A stretch of DNA of 64,000 nt, from assembly GCF_041360795.1 (NCBI RefSeq), contig NZ_JBFUPW010000003.1, positions 1 through 64,000 on the forward strand. The letters are read 5' to 3'. The translations under genes were made by a program, and so were the position numbers. This document shows, piece after piece, positions 1-8,087 of this stretch. Each line of letters opens with the position of its first letter. The first letter of the stretch is position 1. The notes beneath the pieces are model-generated. The model was not told the origin of the DNA and made no database searches. It was given only the letters and a program-made list of their open reading frames with translations. The stretch is from Arthrobacter_E sp041360795. Its GTDB lineage: Bacteria; Actinomycetota; Actinomycetes; Actinomycetales; Micrococcaceae.

Positions 1-303
1 GGCCTGCCCACCATCCCGGGCCTGCCGGGCGGCAACGGCGGAACCGGCACCATCCCCGGCCTGCCCACCATCCCGGGCCTGCCGGGCGGCAACGGCGGAA
101 CCGGCACCATCCCCGGCCTGCCCACCATCCCGGGTCTCCCGGGTGGTAACGGCGGAACCGGCACCATCCCCGGCCTGCCCACCATCCCGGGCCTGCCCGG
201 TGGTAACGGCGGGACCGGCACCATCCCGGGTCTGCCGAGCATCCCCGGCCTGCCCACCATCCCGGGCCTGCCCGGCGGTAACGGCGGGACCGGCACCACG
301 CCC
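1..303 (+). repeat. In-frame tandem 57-bp repeat (19-residue Gly/Pro-rich unit)
   Basis: Units begin at 1, 58, 115, 172 and 247, each starting GGCCTGCCCACCATC. An extra 18-bp half unit (GLPSIP) sits at 229-246. Copies are almost identical at DNA level, with a few synonymous changes such as CCGGGT for CCGGGC, which points to recent expansion by slippage or recombination. The array continues leftward out of the window, so its copy number is unknown. Confidence 0.92.
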
Positions 304-693
304 GGTGGGTCGAACCCTGGCACTCCCGGCACCCCCGGAACGGGAACCGGCACCCCCGGCACCGCCACCGGTTCGGGCTCGGGGAGCGGAAACGGCACCG
401 GTTCGGGCAACGGCAACGACAACGGGTCTAACTCCGGTGTCGGAACCGTTCCGGTCTCCGTTCCTGGTGTGATCGTCCCTGACGCCACACCGGGCACGGT
501 GGCAGGATCCTGGGTCGACCCGGCATCAGCCGGCTTCGATCGCTACTCCCTGGCGGGAGCGCCGGCCAACGTGACCGGTGACTCCTCCAAGGAACTGGCC
601 CGCACGGGCGCCATCCCGGCAGAGGCCACCCTGGTGGTGGGCCTGCTGATGATGGTCGGAGGATTCCTCCTCATGCCGAGGCGTCGCGGCTGA
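1..693 (+). CDS. C-terminal part of a repetitive LARTG cell-wall-anchored surface protein (5' end outside window)
   Basis: The reading frame is open from base 1 to the TGA ending at 693, so 230 residues are visible and the start lies upstream. Residues 1-101 are Gly/Pro-rich tandem repeats (GLPTIPGLPGGNGGTGTIP), followed by a Gly/Thr/Ser/Asn linker. A short unique stretch (about 155-200) and a classic anchor end the protein: LARTG, a hydrophobic segment (AEATLVVGLLMMVGGFLLM) and a basic tail (PRRRG). LAxTG is the pentapeptide used by class E sortases of high-GC Gram-positives, so the protein should be exported and linked to peptidoglycan. The repeats probably form an extended stalk. No N-terminal domain is visible, so the binding function is unknown. 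No sortase gene lies in the window. Confidence 0.85.
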   Translation, partial: GLPTIPGLPGGNGGTGTIPGLPTIPGLPGGNGGTGTIPGLPTIPGLPGGNGGTGTIPGLPTIPGLPGGNGGTGTIPGLPSIPGLPTIPGLPGGNGGTGTTPGGSNPGTPGTPGTGTGTPGTATGSGSGSGNGTGSGNGNDNGSNSGVGTVPVSVPGVIVPDATPGTVAGSWVDPASAGFDRYSLAGAPANVTGDSSKELARTGAIPAEATLVVGLLMMVGGFLLMPRRRG

Positions 694-721
694 CCTCGGA
701 GCATCCGGTTCCTGAACCGGA

Positions 722-759
722 CCGGCCTGGCGGGCGGTGAGCACCGTCCACCAGGCCGG
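722..759 (+). terminator. GC-rich hairpin after the surface-protein gene
   Basis: CCGGCCTGG pairs with CCAGGCCGG, and the inner GGCGGT/ACCGTC pairs extend the stem around a GAGC loop. It starts 29 nt after the stop codon. There is no U-tract, as is common for actinobacterial hairpins. The rest of the 694-995 spacer holds only a second hairpin and the next gene's promoter. Confidence 0.55.
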
Positions 760-845
760 GCTCCCCCGGTCCTCCCGGACCGGACGACGCACGGAAAACA
801 CCCTCATCCCCTCACACTCCCCAACTCCGCACCCCTGAAGCACCC

Positions 846-887
846 GCAACCGTCCGGGAACGGCCCCCACCGCTCCCGGACGGTTGC
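846..887. terminator. 14-bp perfect inverted repeat
   Basis: GCAACCGTCCGGGA and its exact complement TCCCGGACGGTTGC are separated by 14 nt. It lies about 150 nt after the surface-protein gene and about 110 nt before the ATPase gene. A terminator or insulating hairpin is the simplest reading. Confidence 0.5.
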
Positions 888-983
888 CCCATGTCCCGAA
901 GGCGGCCCTCCGCCGTCGTCGCGCATCGAAGAATGGTGCACGTGAGCTAAATAAGCTCGCCGCATCCTGTCAGACCCCTCGGC

Positions 984-995
984 TAGCCTGCTGTC
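984..995 (+). promoter_or_regulatory. -10 box TAGCCT giving an apparently leaderless mRNA
   Basis: TAGCCT (984-989) is followed by only 6 nt before the ATG at 996, and no Shine-Dalgarno sequence is present. Transcription would therefore start at or next to the A of the start codon. No convincing -35 hexamer is visible. Confidence 0.5.
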
Positions 996-1715
996 ATGCA
1001 ATGGGCCGAGTATCCGATCCGGCGCGTGGAACCGGACGATCGCAGGCCGGCTCCGCGCGACGAATGGCCTGCCACCTTGCCGCCGGTCGCGCAGCTGCTC
1101 GAGGAAGGGCTGGATCTCGGCCCGGCCACGGTGTTCGTCGGGGACAACGGCACCGGAAAGTCCACCTTGGTGGAGGCCATCGCCCTCGCCTTCGGATTCT
1201 CTCCGGAAGGCGGCTCGACCGGCGCGATGCACTCGACGCGCGTGTCCGAGTCACCCCTTCACGAACATCTCCGGCTGATCCGCAATGCCGGCGCCTCCCG
1301 GCGCGGATACTTCCTGCGAGCGGAAGCGATGCACGGCTTCTTCACGTACCTCGAACGGAATCCCGGGACAAGGCCGGAGGCCGTCTTCCACGAGCTGTCC
1401 CACGGCGAGTCCTTCCTGGAACTGGCGGTGGAACGCTTCCGCGGCGCCGGCCTCTGGATCCTCGACGAACCCGAATCCGCCCTCTCCCTCTCAGGCTGCC
1501 TGGCGCTCATGGGCATCCTCAAAGACCTGATCGACCGCGGCGATTCCCAGGTCATCCTCTCGACCCACTCACCGCTCCTCGCCGCCCTCCCAGGAGCCAC
1601 CATCTACGAGGTCGGCGCGTGGGGCCTCCGCGCCGAACCCTGGGAGGACCTCGACCTCGTCAAGAACTGGCGCAACTTCCTGAACGAACCCGAGCGCTAT
1701 CTCCGCCACCTCTGA
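996..1715 (+). CDS. Small AAA/ABC-type ATPase (predicted ATP-binding protein)
   Basis: The 239-residue protein has a complete nucleotide-binding core. Walker A is GDNGTGKST (49-57), an ABC-like signature LSHGES is at 134-139, Walker B is LWILDEPES (153-161) and a switch histidine is in STHSPL (199-204). Order and spacing match the single-domain AAA_23/AAA_21-type ATPases related to SMC/RecF/ABC enzymes, such as the E. coli YncJ-like predicted ATPases. There are no membrane segments and no adjacent permease or nuclease. Its partner and substrate are unknown, and it appears monocistronic. The ATG is supported by the adjacent -10 box. Confidence 0.82.
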   Translation: MQWAEYPIRRVEPDDRRPAPRDEWPATLPPVAQLLEEGLDLGPATVFVGDNGTGKSTLVEAIALAFGFSPEGGSTGAMHSTRVSESPLHEHLRLIRNAGASRRGYFLRAEAMHGFFTYLERNPGTRPEAVFHELSHGESFLELAVERFRGAGLWILDEPESALSLSGCLALMGILKDLIDRGDSQVILSTHSPLLAALPGATIYEVGAWGLRAEPWEDLDLVKNWRNFLNEPERYLRHL

Positions 1716-1742
1716 TCGCCCACCGTCCCACAGATCAGAAGA

Positions 1743-1803
1743 ACGACGACGGCGCGCGGCCGCCGCCCTGCCCGGGCACCTGGCCGCACACCGCCGTCGT
1801 CGT
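1743..1803. terminator. Convergent inverted repeat between ATPase and AHSA1 genes
   Basis: ACGACGACGGCG (1743-1754) pairs with CGCCGTCGTCGT (1792-1803), with a GC-rich 37-nt interior that can fold further. It lies between convergent stop codons at 1715 and 1823, so it can act in both directions. Confidence 0.55.
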
Positions 1804-1822
1804 GCGTGCGTCTGCGGGAGCT

Positions 1823-2308
1823 TTACTCCGCGAGGATTGCGTCAATCTGTCCCAGGGCCTCCTTCATGCCTTCCTCCATGCCCATCTCCACGAGCTCCTG
1901 GAGCTGTTCGACGGTGTCGTTGTGGGATTCGATGGTCATCCGGGTGCGCCCGCCGAGGTCCTCGAGCGTGATCCGCATGGTGCCGGAGGGCGTGTTCGGG
2001 TCCGGATCGCCGTTCGTGTCGGCGAAGCCGTCCTCGATCTCCAGACCCGTGGGACGGGAGATCGAGAGGAACTTCCACCAGCCGTGGGCCTTCTCCCCCT
2101 CCGGGCCGGTCATGTGATACCTGGCCTGGCCGCCGGGAGCGAACTCGAAAGATGTGAACGTGGCGGGCCAGGTCGGCGGGCCCCACCAGCGCTCGAGCTG
2201 ACGCGGGTCCTCCCAGAGCTGCCAGACGCGGTCCACGCCGGCGTCGAACTCATTGACGATGGTGAGGGTCAGGGCCTCGTAATCCTTGACCGAGCTGATG
2301 ACTGTCAT
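1823..2308 (-). CDS. SRPBCC / AHSA1-family protein
   Basis: The 161-residue protein has the AHSA1-type START/Bet v1 fold signature. It opens with NEFDAGVDRVWQLWEDPRQLERWWGP, followed by a GG-turn (FAPGGQARYHMTGPEG) and the C-terminal TRMTIESHNDTVEQLQEL helix region. Such proteins bind hydrophobic ligands or lipids and are often encoded next to SdpR-like ArsR regulators, exactly as here. The start is supported by AGGAAGG upstream. The gene lies 18 nt after the regulator stop, so the two form one operon read leftward. The ligand is unknown. Confidence 0.85.
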   Translation of the reverse strand: MTVISSVKDYEALTLTIVNEFDAGVDRVWQLWEDPRQLERWWGPPTWPATFTSFEFAPGGQARYHMTGPEGEKAHGWWKFLSISRPTGLEIEDGFADTNGDPDPNTPSGTMRITLEDLGGRTRMTIESHNDTVEQLQELVEMGMEEGMKEALGQIDAILAE

Positions 2309-2326
2309 GTCGTTGCCTTCCTGTGC

Positions 2327-2698
2327 CTACCGAGTGTCCTGCGAGGTGGAGTCGTGCGGTGTTTCGGCGAGGATCCGGTCCATCCGGAGGGAGCGATCGC
2401 GCCAGATCTCCTCGTAGCGGTCCAGCACCCTGCGGGCCAGGGCCAGTCGTTCGTGATCGGCGCTCACCATCTGCTCCCTCCCCCGCTTGTCCTTGCGGAC
2501 CAGGCCTGCACGTTCCAGGACGGCGACGTGCTTCTGAACCGCGGCGAAACTCATGGCGTAGAGGGCGGCGAGGCCGGACACGGAGCGTTCCGCCAGGGAC
2601 ACCTGCGTGAGAATGTCGCGTCGGGTGGCGTCGGCGAGTGCCTGGAAGAGTCGATCGAGCTCTTCCGGCTCGGGGGTTCGGAGCTGTTCTACAACCAT
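2327..2698 (-). CDS. ArsR-family winged-helix repressor (SdpR-like)
   Basis: The 123-residue protein has a typical ArsR helix-turn-helix: FQALADATRRDILTQV, then SVSGLAALYAMSFAAVQKHVAVLERAGLV, then a wing with KDKRGREQM. No metal-binding ELCVCDL-type motif is present, so it belongs with the non-metal, AHSA1-linked ArsR repressors. It is first in the operon and its start codon lies inside a palindromic operator, which indicates negative autoregulation. It probably senses the ligand of the downstream AHSA1 protein. Confidence 0.9.
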   Translation of the reverse strand: MVVEQLRTPEPEELDRLFQALADATRRDILTQVSLAERSVSGLAALYAMSFAAVQKHVAVLERAGLVRKDKRGREQMVSADHERLALARRVLDRYEEIWRDRSLRMDRILAETPHDSTSQDTR

Positions 2699-2735
2699 TT
2701 GGTTGTACGTTATCGCTCGGGGAGGGTTGCGTCAA
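2691..2735 (-). promoter_or_regulatory. Leaderless arsR promoter with operator over the start codon
   Basis: Read on the minus strand, a -35 TTGACG (2730-2735) is followed after 17 bp by -10 TAACGT (2707-2712). The ATG begins 8 nt further on, so the mRNA is probably leaderless. The perfect 7-2-7 inverted repeat ACAACCA-AA-TGGTTGT (2691-2706) covers the transcription start and the ATG itself. ArsR proteins commonly bind such repeats, so bound repressor would block initiation. Confidence 0.75.
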
Positions 2736-2899
2736 GGGTTCTGCTGTCGCGATGTGATTTGGATGACACAAATCCGCATCAGCGATGATGGCCCGATTTT
2801 GGGTCACACCGGGTGTCATTCAAGACAGCGTGTCGAGCTCCGGATGTGCTTCGTTGGGAGTGCACCTGCGCTAGAAGCTCTCGTTAGCTAGGAGGCGCA

Positions 2900-3250
2900 G
2901 TGCGACCAGTCGATATTGCGAAGCAGATCACTGCTCGCCGCCATTCGTCTTCTTCCGAGGTTCACTGGGTGCCTCGCGGGGAGAACCAATCCGGTGCCAC
3001 ATCCGGCAGCATCCAGGAGTGGGCTCCCGTGACGTGTCAGACACCACTTCACCGGCGCCTTGTACCTCTGGCAGCGAACTCACAACCACGTATGGTTCGA
3101 GTCCCAATAGGAGAGCTGGGAAGTCCCGGGGCTGGACTACACCGGTCAGGCAGACCGGATATGGTCGCAGCCCATGGCGGTCGCCTTCGGGCTGGGGTCA
3201 CAGCTGACAGGCCATGGGCATATTCTCGATCTGCTGGCACAGTTCACTGA
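2900..3250 (+). CDS. Possible small hypothetical protein (doubtful)
   Basis: A GTG at 2900 is preceded by a perfect AGGAGG at 5-nt spacing, a stronger ribosome-binding site than most genes here have. The 116-residue product starts VRPVDIAKQITARRH and becomes Pro/Gly/Arg-rich. I recognise no domain, and its composition resembles out-of-frame translation after about residue 45. It may be a short real peptide, a frameshifted remnant, or nothing. Confidence 0.25.
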   Translation: MRPVDIAKQITARRHSSSSEVHWVPRGENQSGATSGSIQEWAPVTCQTPLHRRLVPLAANSQPRMVRVPIGELGSPGAGLHRSGRPDMVAAHGGRLRAGVTADRPWAYSRSAGTVH

Positions 3251-3872
3251 CGGCAGCAATGGCCACCTGCGTCATCCAGCCGCGAGAGCGTCCATTTTGA
3301 TTTCCTTGGCATCCAGCCTCTCGCCGGAGTTGGCACGCTTTATGGTAGTTGACCAGGAGTTCCAGCCGCCGCCACAGGCACTTCTTGCCAGGTCTCTTCG
3401 TAGAGCCCCCCATGGAAGCACCCATCTGGTCGCCGTGTCGTGGAGGGATCAGCTCGGCTTCCGATTACGGTCGACACCTTCGCGACCTGCTGCTTTGATG
3501 GCTGGGGCGGCAGCAATAGTGGATTAGATGCGACCGCTGTGCAAGGTGATAGTTCGGATGGAGCCTACCCAAGAGCAGCTCATCGGCTTCAGGAGCGAGC
3601 AGAGTGCAAGGGACCCGGAATGTAAGGCGTGCATGCCACGAGCCCGCCATTCAGTCAGCTCCGCGCGTGCATACTACAGAACAACGCGCCGCCCCCAGAG
3701 AAGTCGGGCGGAGGTTGCCTGGCGCGGACCACATCCACGGGCATGATTCGCCTCTTCGTCCATTTTGACTGGAAAAGCTCCTCCGGGCCGCGTACCGTCC
3801 GGGACTGTTCGAACAGATGTCGGTCGCCTCATAGAGGCGATTGCGTGAGAAGGTGACGTCGGAGGAGAGCCT
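3251..3872. other. Gene-poor spacer with possible decayed coding remnant
   Basis: No frame shows the codon bias of the flanking genes. On the minus strand a frame running from about 3421 to a stop at 3273 reads protein-like residues (for example TTIKRANSGERLDAKEIK). It has no usable start, so it may be the 3' tail of a destroyed gene. A strong Shine-Dalgarno for the next gene (GGAGGAGAG, 3861-3869) ends the stretch. Confidence 0.35.
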
Positions 3873-5069
3873 TTGAGAAGCACACGGGAAAAACAGTCGC
3901 CGCGTGATCCTGCGTCGCCGAGCCTGTCAATGGCCGCGAAGCAGATCGCTCGTTACCCCCATCCAAGTTACTGGTTCGCGTCAGATTCGCAACGCCGGAA
4001 CCGGATCTCCTTTGGATTCGGCTTGATTGCTATCTTCGTCCTTGGCGCCTTACTCCTGACGTGGTTCGGCGACCACAGCCTCAGAAACAGCCTGTTGCCC
4101 GCGTTCGTAGTGCCTACCTTCACCGCTGGCCTCATCCTCATCCTCCCCGCCTGGAACTTCTCAGTGTTCATCTGGATTGACAGGTGCGCTTCCTACGTCA
4201 CATACCACCTCGGGCGCCTGATGACTGCGCTAGCCGTGGGAGTGATGACGGTGGAGGCGCTGGCGGCTATTGCATGGGCTCAGTTATCCCAGGCTGGTCA
4301 GCTCCAATGGGATGCGGAGGGCGTATCGATTCTTCAGGCCGCTGTCGCTGCCGTAGGGCTTCTTACCGTAGTGATGGCCTTTGCAGGGTCAGTCGTTACA
4401 GGGTCCTTCATTGATGCGCGCTGGGATCAGACCAGCTACCTGCGACGAAGGTACGCCGGCCGGGTCTTGCTGTGTTCAATCGCCGTGGCCGGGATCCATG
4501 CAGCAGCACTGACCGTTACGGTGTTGCCGCCCCAGGACCGCGCTATCCCGATGTCTCTGATCCTGGCCGTGTTCCTTCCTCTGCTGCGATGGCAGTCGCA
4601 GCGCATCGCCCAGAACGATTCGACCAAGGATCACCTTCGCACCTGTGCACGCAATGCCTGCGAAACGATGCAAACCTGGGCGAGTGAATCCGCGAAGCGT
4701 TCGGAACGAATCAGGCCGGCCAAGGAGTCCGCTCTGAGCGCCTTGGGAGTCTTCGCAGACGCTTTGAAGGCTGGAAACATTGCACCGGCTGGCACCCGGC
4801 AAGCGGACAGCGGCACTCTCATCGTCATCGACTACCTCCGCGAAGCACTCCCGGAAATCACCCAAATGCGAGCAAAGCTCGTCAAGAGCCAAGGGGCACG
4901 CTACCCCGAACCACTGGAGCCTTTCCACGACATGAGGCCGAGTGAGTTGCGCACTGCTGCCCTGCAGTACCTAAGGGAGCTCTACGAGCGGCTCGAGGAC
5001 GCCCGTCATATTCAATACAGGCAGACCCCGGCCAAGACGCAACGGCGATGGCTGCTTCGCCGTGGCTGA
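3873..5069 (+). CDS. Unrecognised multi-pass membrane protein with cytoplasmic helical tail
   Basis: A TTG start at 3873 is chosen because GGAGGAGAG ends 3 nt upstream. The next ATG (3930) has no such site. The 398-residue product has about six hydrophobic segments in the first 245 residues (for example GLIAIFVLGALLLTWF and LPAFVVPTFTAGLILILPAW). A charged, helix-prone C-terminal region of about 150 residues follows. I recognise no family. Codon use and GC content are visibly less extreme than in the housekeeping genes, which suggests acquired DNA. It is followed within one apparent transcript by another membrane protein at 5454. Confidence 0.7.
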   Translation: MRSTREKQSPRDPASPSLSMAAKQIARYPHPSYWFASDSQRRNRISFGFGLIAIFVLGALLLTWFGDHSLRNSLLPAFVVPTFTAGLILILPAWNFSVFIWIDRCASYVTYHLGRLMTALAVGVMTVEALAAIAWAQLSQAGQLQWDAEGVSILQAAVAAVGLLTVVMAFAGSVVTGSFIDARWDQTSYLRRRYAGRVLLCSIAVAGIHAAALTVTVLPPQDRAIPMSLILAVFLPLLRWQSQRIAQNDSTKDHLRTCARNACETMQTWASESAKRSERIRPAKESALSALGVFADALKAGNIAPAGTRQADSGTLIVIDYLREALPEITQMRAKLVKSQGARYPEPLEPFHDMRPSELRTAALQYLRELYERLEDARHIQYRQTPAKTQRRWLLRRG

Positions 5070-5268
5070 AAACCGTCAACACGGTTTGGACGGCACCGAC
5101 GCAGATCCGAGCTACAGTAGCGGGCCTCGCAGGGGGAACGAAGACTCTTCAGACCGCAGCCTTCCCTTCGAATTTGGGTCAAGTGTGCATCACTTCCCAT
5201 GTGGCCGCTGCTTCATCATGTGTGAGGAGGCAACGGCCTTGCGTCGCTGTCAAAGCAAAGATGCTTGA
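5062..5268 (+). CDS. Possible small Cys-containing protein overlapping the upstream membrane gene
   Basis: A GTG start at 5062 overlaps the previous stop by 8 nt, an arrangement that allows translational coupling. The 68-residue product is hydrophilic and contains a Cys pair (HFPCGRCFIMCEE). No domain is recognised. The case rests on overlap and frame only. Confidence 0.3.
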   Translation: MAENRQHGLDGTDADPSYSSGPRRGNEDSSDRSLPFEFGSSVHHFPCGRCFIMCEEATALRRCQSKDA

Positions 5269-5298
5269 GTTCAACCCCTCTGGCTGAGGTCCCTCCGA

Positions 5299-5451
5299 GT
5301 GTCCGCTCCGTATCGCGGGCATCACGACGTGCGAATCTACGAGGACGTTCGCGGCCCTCACTTCCGACACGTGCAGGATCCGGTCAGGGCACTTGCGCGC
5401 TTCGGCGTGCGATCTCGCTTTGTGAGTCACCTCGACAATCAGGAAGGGTAG
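5299..5451 (+). CDS. Possible 50-residue leader-like ORF immediately before the 5454 gene
   Basis: A GTG at 5299 opens a 50-codon frame whose TAG (5449-5451) lies 2 nt before the ATG of the next gene and inside its AGGAAGGG ribosome-binding site. The peptide (YRGHHDVRIYEDVRGPHF in part) has natural-looking composition. It could be a coupled leader ORF or the tail of a lost gene. Confidence 0.3.
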   Translation: MSAPYRGHHDVRIYEDVRGPHFRHVQDPVRALARFGVRSRFVSHLDNQEG

Positions 5452-5453
5452 CA

Positions 5454-7160
5454 ATGGGCTGGATGGAGAAGATCGTCACCGCTGCAGGACACGTCTCGTT
5501 CTCGGCAATGCACGGTAGCTTGAACGGCTATGGCACTGCCATCGTGCGGATTCAGTTCCTGGCCCGTAGATATCTGCCGCAGATTACGGATGCGGTTCAG
5601 GCGCTCGGTTGGGAAGTCGAGGACGCCAATTGGGGTGCCTCCGGCGAAATCACGCTTATCCGCACAGGAGCAGGCTTAGCGGGTAAGCAGGCCGAGCTCG
5701 CCAGGGAGCTCTCAGTGGCGTTGGCTCCGATTCCTAACGAGATTCTCTTTCTGGAGCCGAAGGTCTCCCGGGTCGACTACTCCAGGCTGCCGAAATGGAC
5801 CGTCCAGCAATCCTCTGGCGCTCCAGCGACATCACGCCACGTGGTGTTTGGCAGCAACCCAGGTAAGGCATTGCCTCGTCATTACGCCGTAGCACCGGCC
5901 AACGGCGCAGCGCGGATCCTCGACGGAAAGCCGCTCTGGAATTGGCCACCAAAATGGCGCGTCATAGGCCGGACACTCGCCTACCTCGCCGGCTCCTTTG
6001 CCACTCTCGCCGTTGGCGCCGGCCTCGAGCTGTTGGTTCAGAGTCAAAACCTCACCAGCGTTGCACGAGACATTCCCGGGGTAGCAATGCTCTACTGGCC
6101 AAGGAACCTCTTCCAGCTGGGTTTCACACTATGGCTCAGCGTATTGGGGGTCGGGCTTGCTATCGCCAGTGCGATCGCAATCGGACTTGTTCATCTAGTC
6201 CGATTGGTCGCTTCAAGGACGCGACCCGCTCCCGCGGGCAGCCACCCGGACAGACGGCCCGAACCGTCAACTACCGATACCCCAACCAGGACGCCGAAAA
6301 TCGACGCTCCCAAGGAGTCGAGCAAATCAAGACACGCAGTTGGCTACCAGGTCATTAAGGTCGCGTTGTGCCTCTATACAGTTGGCGCGGGGTATGCGAT
6401 TCCACCGGTTTGCGCGTATACCTCCGACCTTTGGGAGAGCACCGGCCCCGATAGCCTTGGCTATTTCGCACTAACCTTGGGTATCTTCGGTGCGCTCGGA
6501 GTCGGCGTCGGACTCTGGGCAGCCGCCCGGAAGATGACGCTCAGGCGCTACCCGCGGCTCGCCATAAATGTGGGCGCGATCGTTGCAGTCTGCGCTTTGT
6601 TGCTAAGAGCCCCGGCGTGGGCCTACTTAGATGGACTGGGAGCAGCTTGGCTGTGGGATAGCCTCGACTCGACCTCCCTACTGTCCCTGAGCACACAGTT
6701 CATCTTGTACCTTCTCGTTGCTGGGGCCTACGGCGCCATACTTCTGTGGTTTTTCCGTGTCGCCCCGTCGACGTTGAAGCATCTCATGCAGGTGCCCATA
6801 CTGCTCATCCTCCTGCTCCAGGGATTCATCGTTCTGGGTCCGGCATGGCAAGCTGGCCGTTCACTGGGTGAGACCGGCACTGCTGCCAACGCTCGCGGCA
6901 ACTACCCTATTGCCGCCTGCCTTGCACAGGCGCACACCATGTCAGAGTCCAAACCGGGCGCGTATGGAAGCTCTCAGGTGGCCGTGTGGATCCTTGCAGC
7001 CAAGGACGGGCGATTGATCGTCACCGACCGCGCGGAAGACGATCACCCGCTAGATCACCCCGGACGCATCCGGTCGCTCCCCGCCGCGGACTACGTCGTT
7101 CAGATGGTGAGGTATTCATCAGGCAACGCTTCAGCCGAGAATAAGTGCATCCAGAACTGA
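5454..7160 (+). CDS. Unrecognised large membrane protein with soluble N- and C-terminal domains
   Basis: The ATG at 5454 is chosen over an in-frame upstream start (5265) because AGGAAGGG lies 6 nt before it. The 568-residue protein has a soluble N-terminal domain (1-165), two or three membrane segments (about 168-250), a Pro/Thr/Lys-rich cytoplasmic linker (about 255-315) and five more hydrophobic segments (about 322-503). A hydrophilic tail of about 65 residues with two cysteines follows and is probably extracytoplasmic. I recognise no family. It forms a likely operon with the 3873 membrane gene, and both have composition unlike the flanking genes. Confidence 0.7.
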   Translation: MGWMEKIVTAAGHVSFSAMHGSLNGYGTAIVRIQFLARRYLPQITDAVQALGWEVEDANWGASGEITLIRTGAGLAGKQAELARELSVALAPIPNEILFLEPKVSRVDYSRLPKWTVQQSSGAPATSRHVVFGSNPGKALPRHYAVAPANGAARILDGKPLWNWPPKWRVIGRTLAYLAGSFATLAVGAGLELLVQSQNLTSVARDIPGVAMLYWPRNLFQLGFTLWLSVLGVGLAIASAIAIGLVHLVRLVASRTRPAPAGSHPDRRPEPSTTDTPTRTPKIDAPKESSKSRHAVGYQVIKVALCLYTVGAGYAIPPVCAYTSDLWESTGPDSLGYFALTLGIFGALGVGVGLWAAARKMTLRRYPRLAINVGAIVAVCALLLRAPAWAYLDGLGAAWLWDSLDSTSLLSLSTQFILYLLVAGAYGAILLWFFRVAPSTLKHLMQVPILLILLLQGFIVLGPAWQAGRSLGETGTAANARGNYPIAACLAQAHTMSESKPGAYGSSQVAVWILAAKDGRLIVTDRAEDDHPLDHPGRIRSLPAADYVVQMVRYSSGNASAENKCIQN

Positions 7161-8087
7161 CCATCGGCAGCCCCGACCAGTGCTATTTTGGCCGGGTCGC
7201 TCAGCTCGGTTGGGCACTTCCGCGCTGGGCAAATTGCCGATTAACCCGCTGAAAATCTCAGACCACTCCATGACAAGTGAGCCGCCCCGGCCCGGTCATC
7301 GATCTCCGACAACGGCAGCCACCCAAGCGACACACGCAGGTACAGCAAACGACATCTACGCCACTGAGCAATTGCTTTAAAGCCATCGATGCTGAATTCC
7401 TTCGCCGAGCGCCAAACTCACAGTCCACCGCACTCATCCGATCTACACGAGATCGTTGAACACAACCTCTGTTTAATCCGGACAACACGCAACGCCTTCA
7501 AGACGGTCCCGCGGAAAGGCGAAGCGCCCCCCGGCACGCACACACCATCTGAGCGGGCGACTTCGCGACTGGAAGTTCCCCAGCACCCCGAATCACTGGC
7601 TGCACCACCCATAACACCCAGCCGGGACTCAACTCAGCGGGCAGTCGACACCCGCCCACAAGGACGCGGCTCGAATCGGTCAACGATGCCGCCCATGCCA
7701 CCCGTGTCCGAATGCAGATTCCGAGTGCACCATGCCAACTCCCGCCGCAGACGGCCTTCTCCGACTTGCCCCACGTCTGAGCTCTCGGCCAGGGGCTAAG
7801 ACGGATGCTCCAGAAAAGTGTCCCGACAAGGTCTCCACTAATCACCCGCTTCAACCCCAAATACGCGACACTTAGTGTCATTCCGCGCGGTTCCCGACAT
7901 CTGCGCCCTTCTTCGCGTCCTGCGCCTCAATGGGGGCGCAGAAATCGATTCCGGGCGCGGAACGGCCACGCGGAACCGACCCACCCCCACCGCTCGCGTC
8001 ACGAAAACCCAACCCATTGCCCCGCCCCCACCCCGGCAGTAGCGTGACAGAACCGTCAAGTTGCATGACTCGATCAGGAGGATTCAC
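7161..8087. other. 927-bp spacer without a convincing gene
   Basis: Frames on both strands lack codon bias, ribosome-binding sites and recognisable domains. A 6-1-6 palindrome GACACT-T-AGTGTC is at 7867-7879. The right end carries the AGGAGG of the gamma-glutamyltransferase gene. It may be the right border of the accessory stretch beginning near 2.8 kb. Confidence 0.5.

Noticed and set aside
1..303. Regular repeats that could suggest a CRISPR array or satellite DNA
   Set aside because: Units are contiguous, in frame and encode a Gly/Pro stalk; there are no unique spacers.
3094..3104. GGTTCGAGTCC, resembling the T-loop of a tRNA
   Set aside because: Flanking bases do not form T, anticodon or acceptor stems; no cloverleaf can be drawn.
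5265..5453. 63-residue N-terminal extension of the large membrane protein
   Set aside because: The ATG at 5454 has a good AGGAAGGG site and begins a normal domain, whereas the extension is Arg/Ser-rich and lacks a start signal.
7498..7881. 127-codon minus-strand frame in the empty spacer
   Set aside because: No ribosome-binding site, unnatural Trp/Ser/Arg-rich composition, and no domain.
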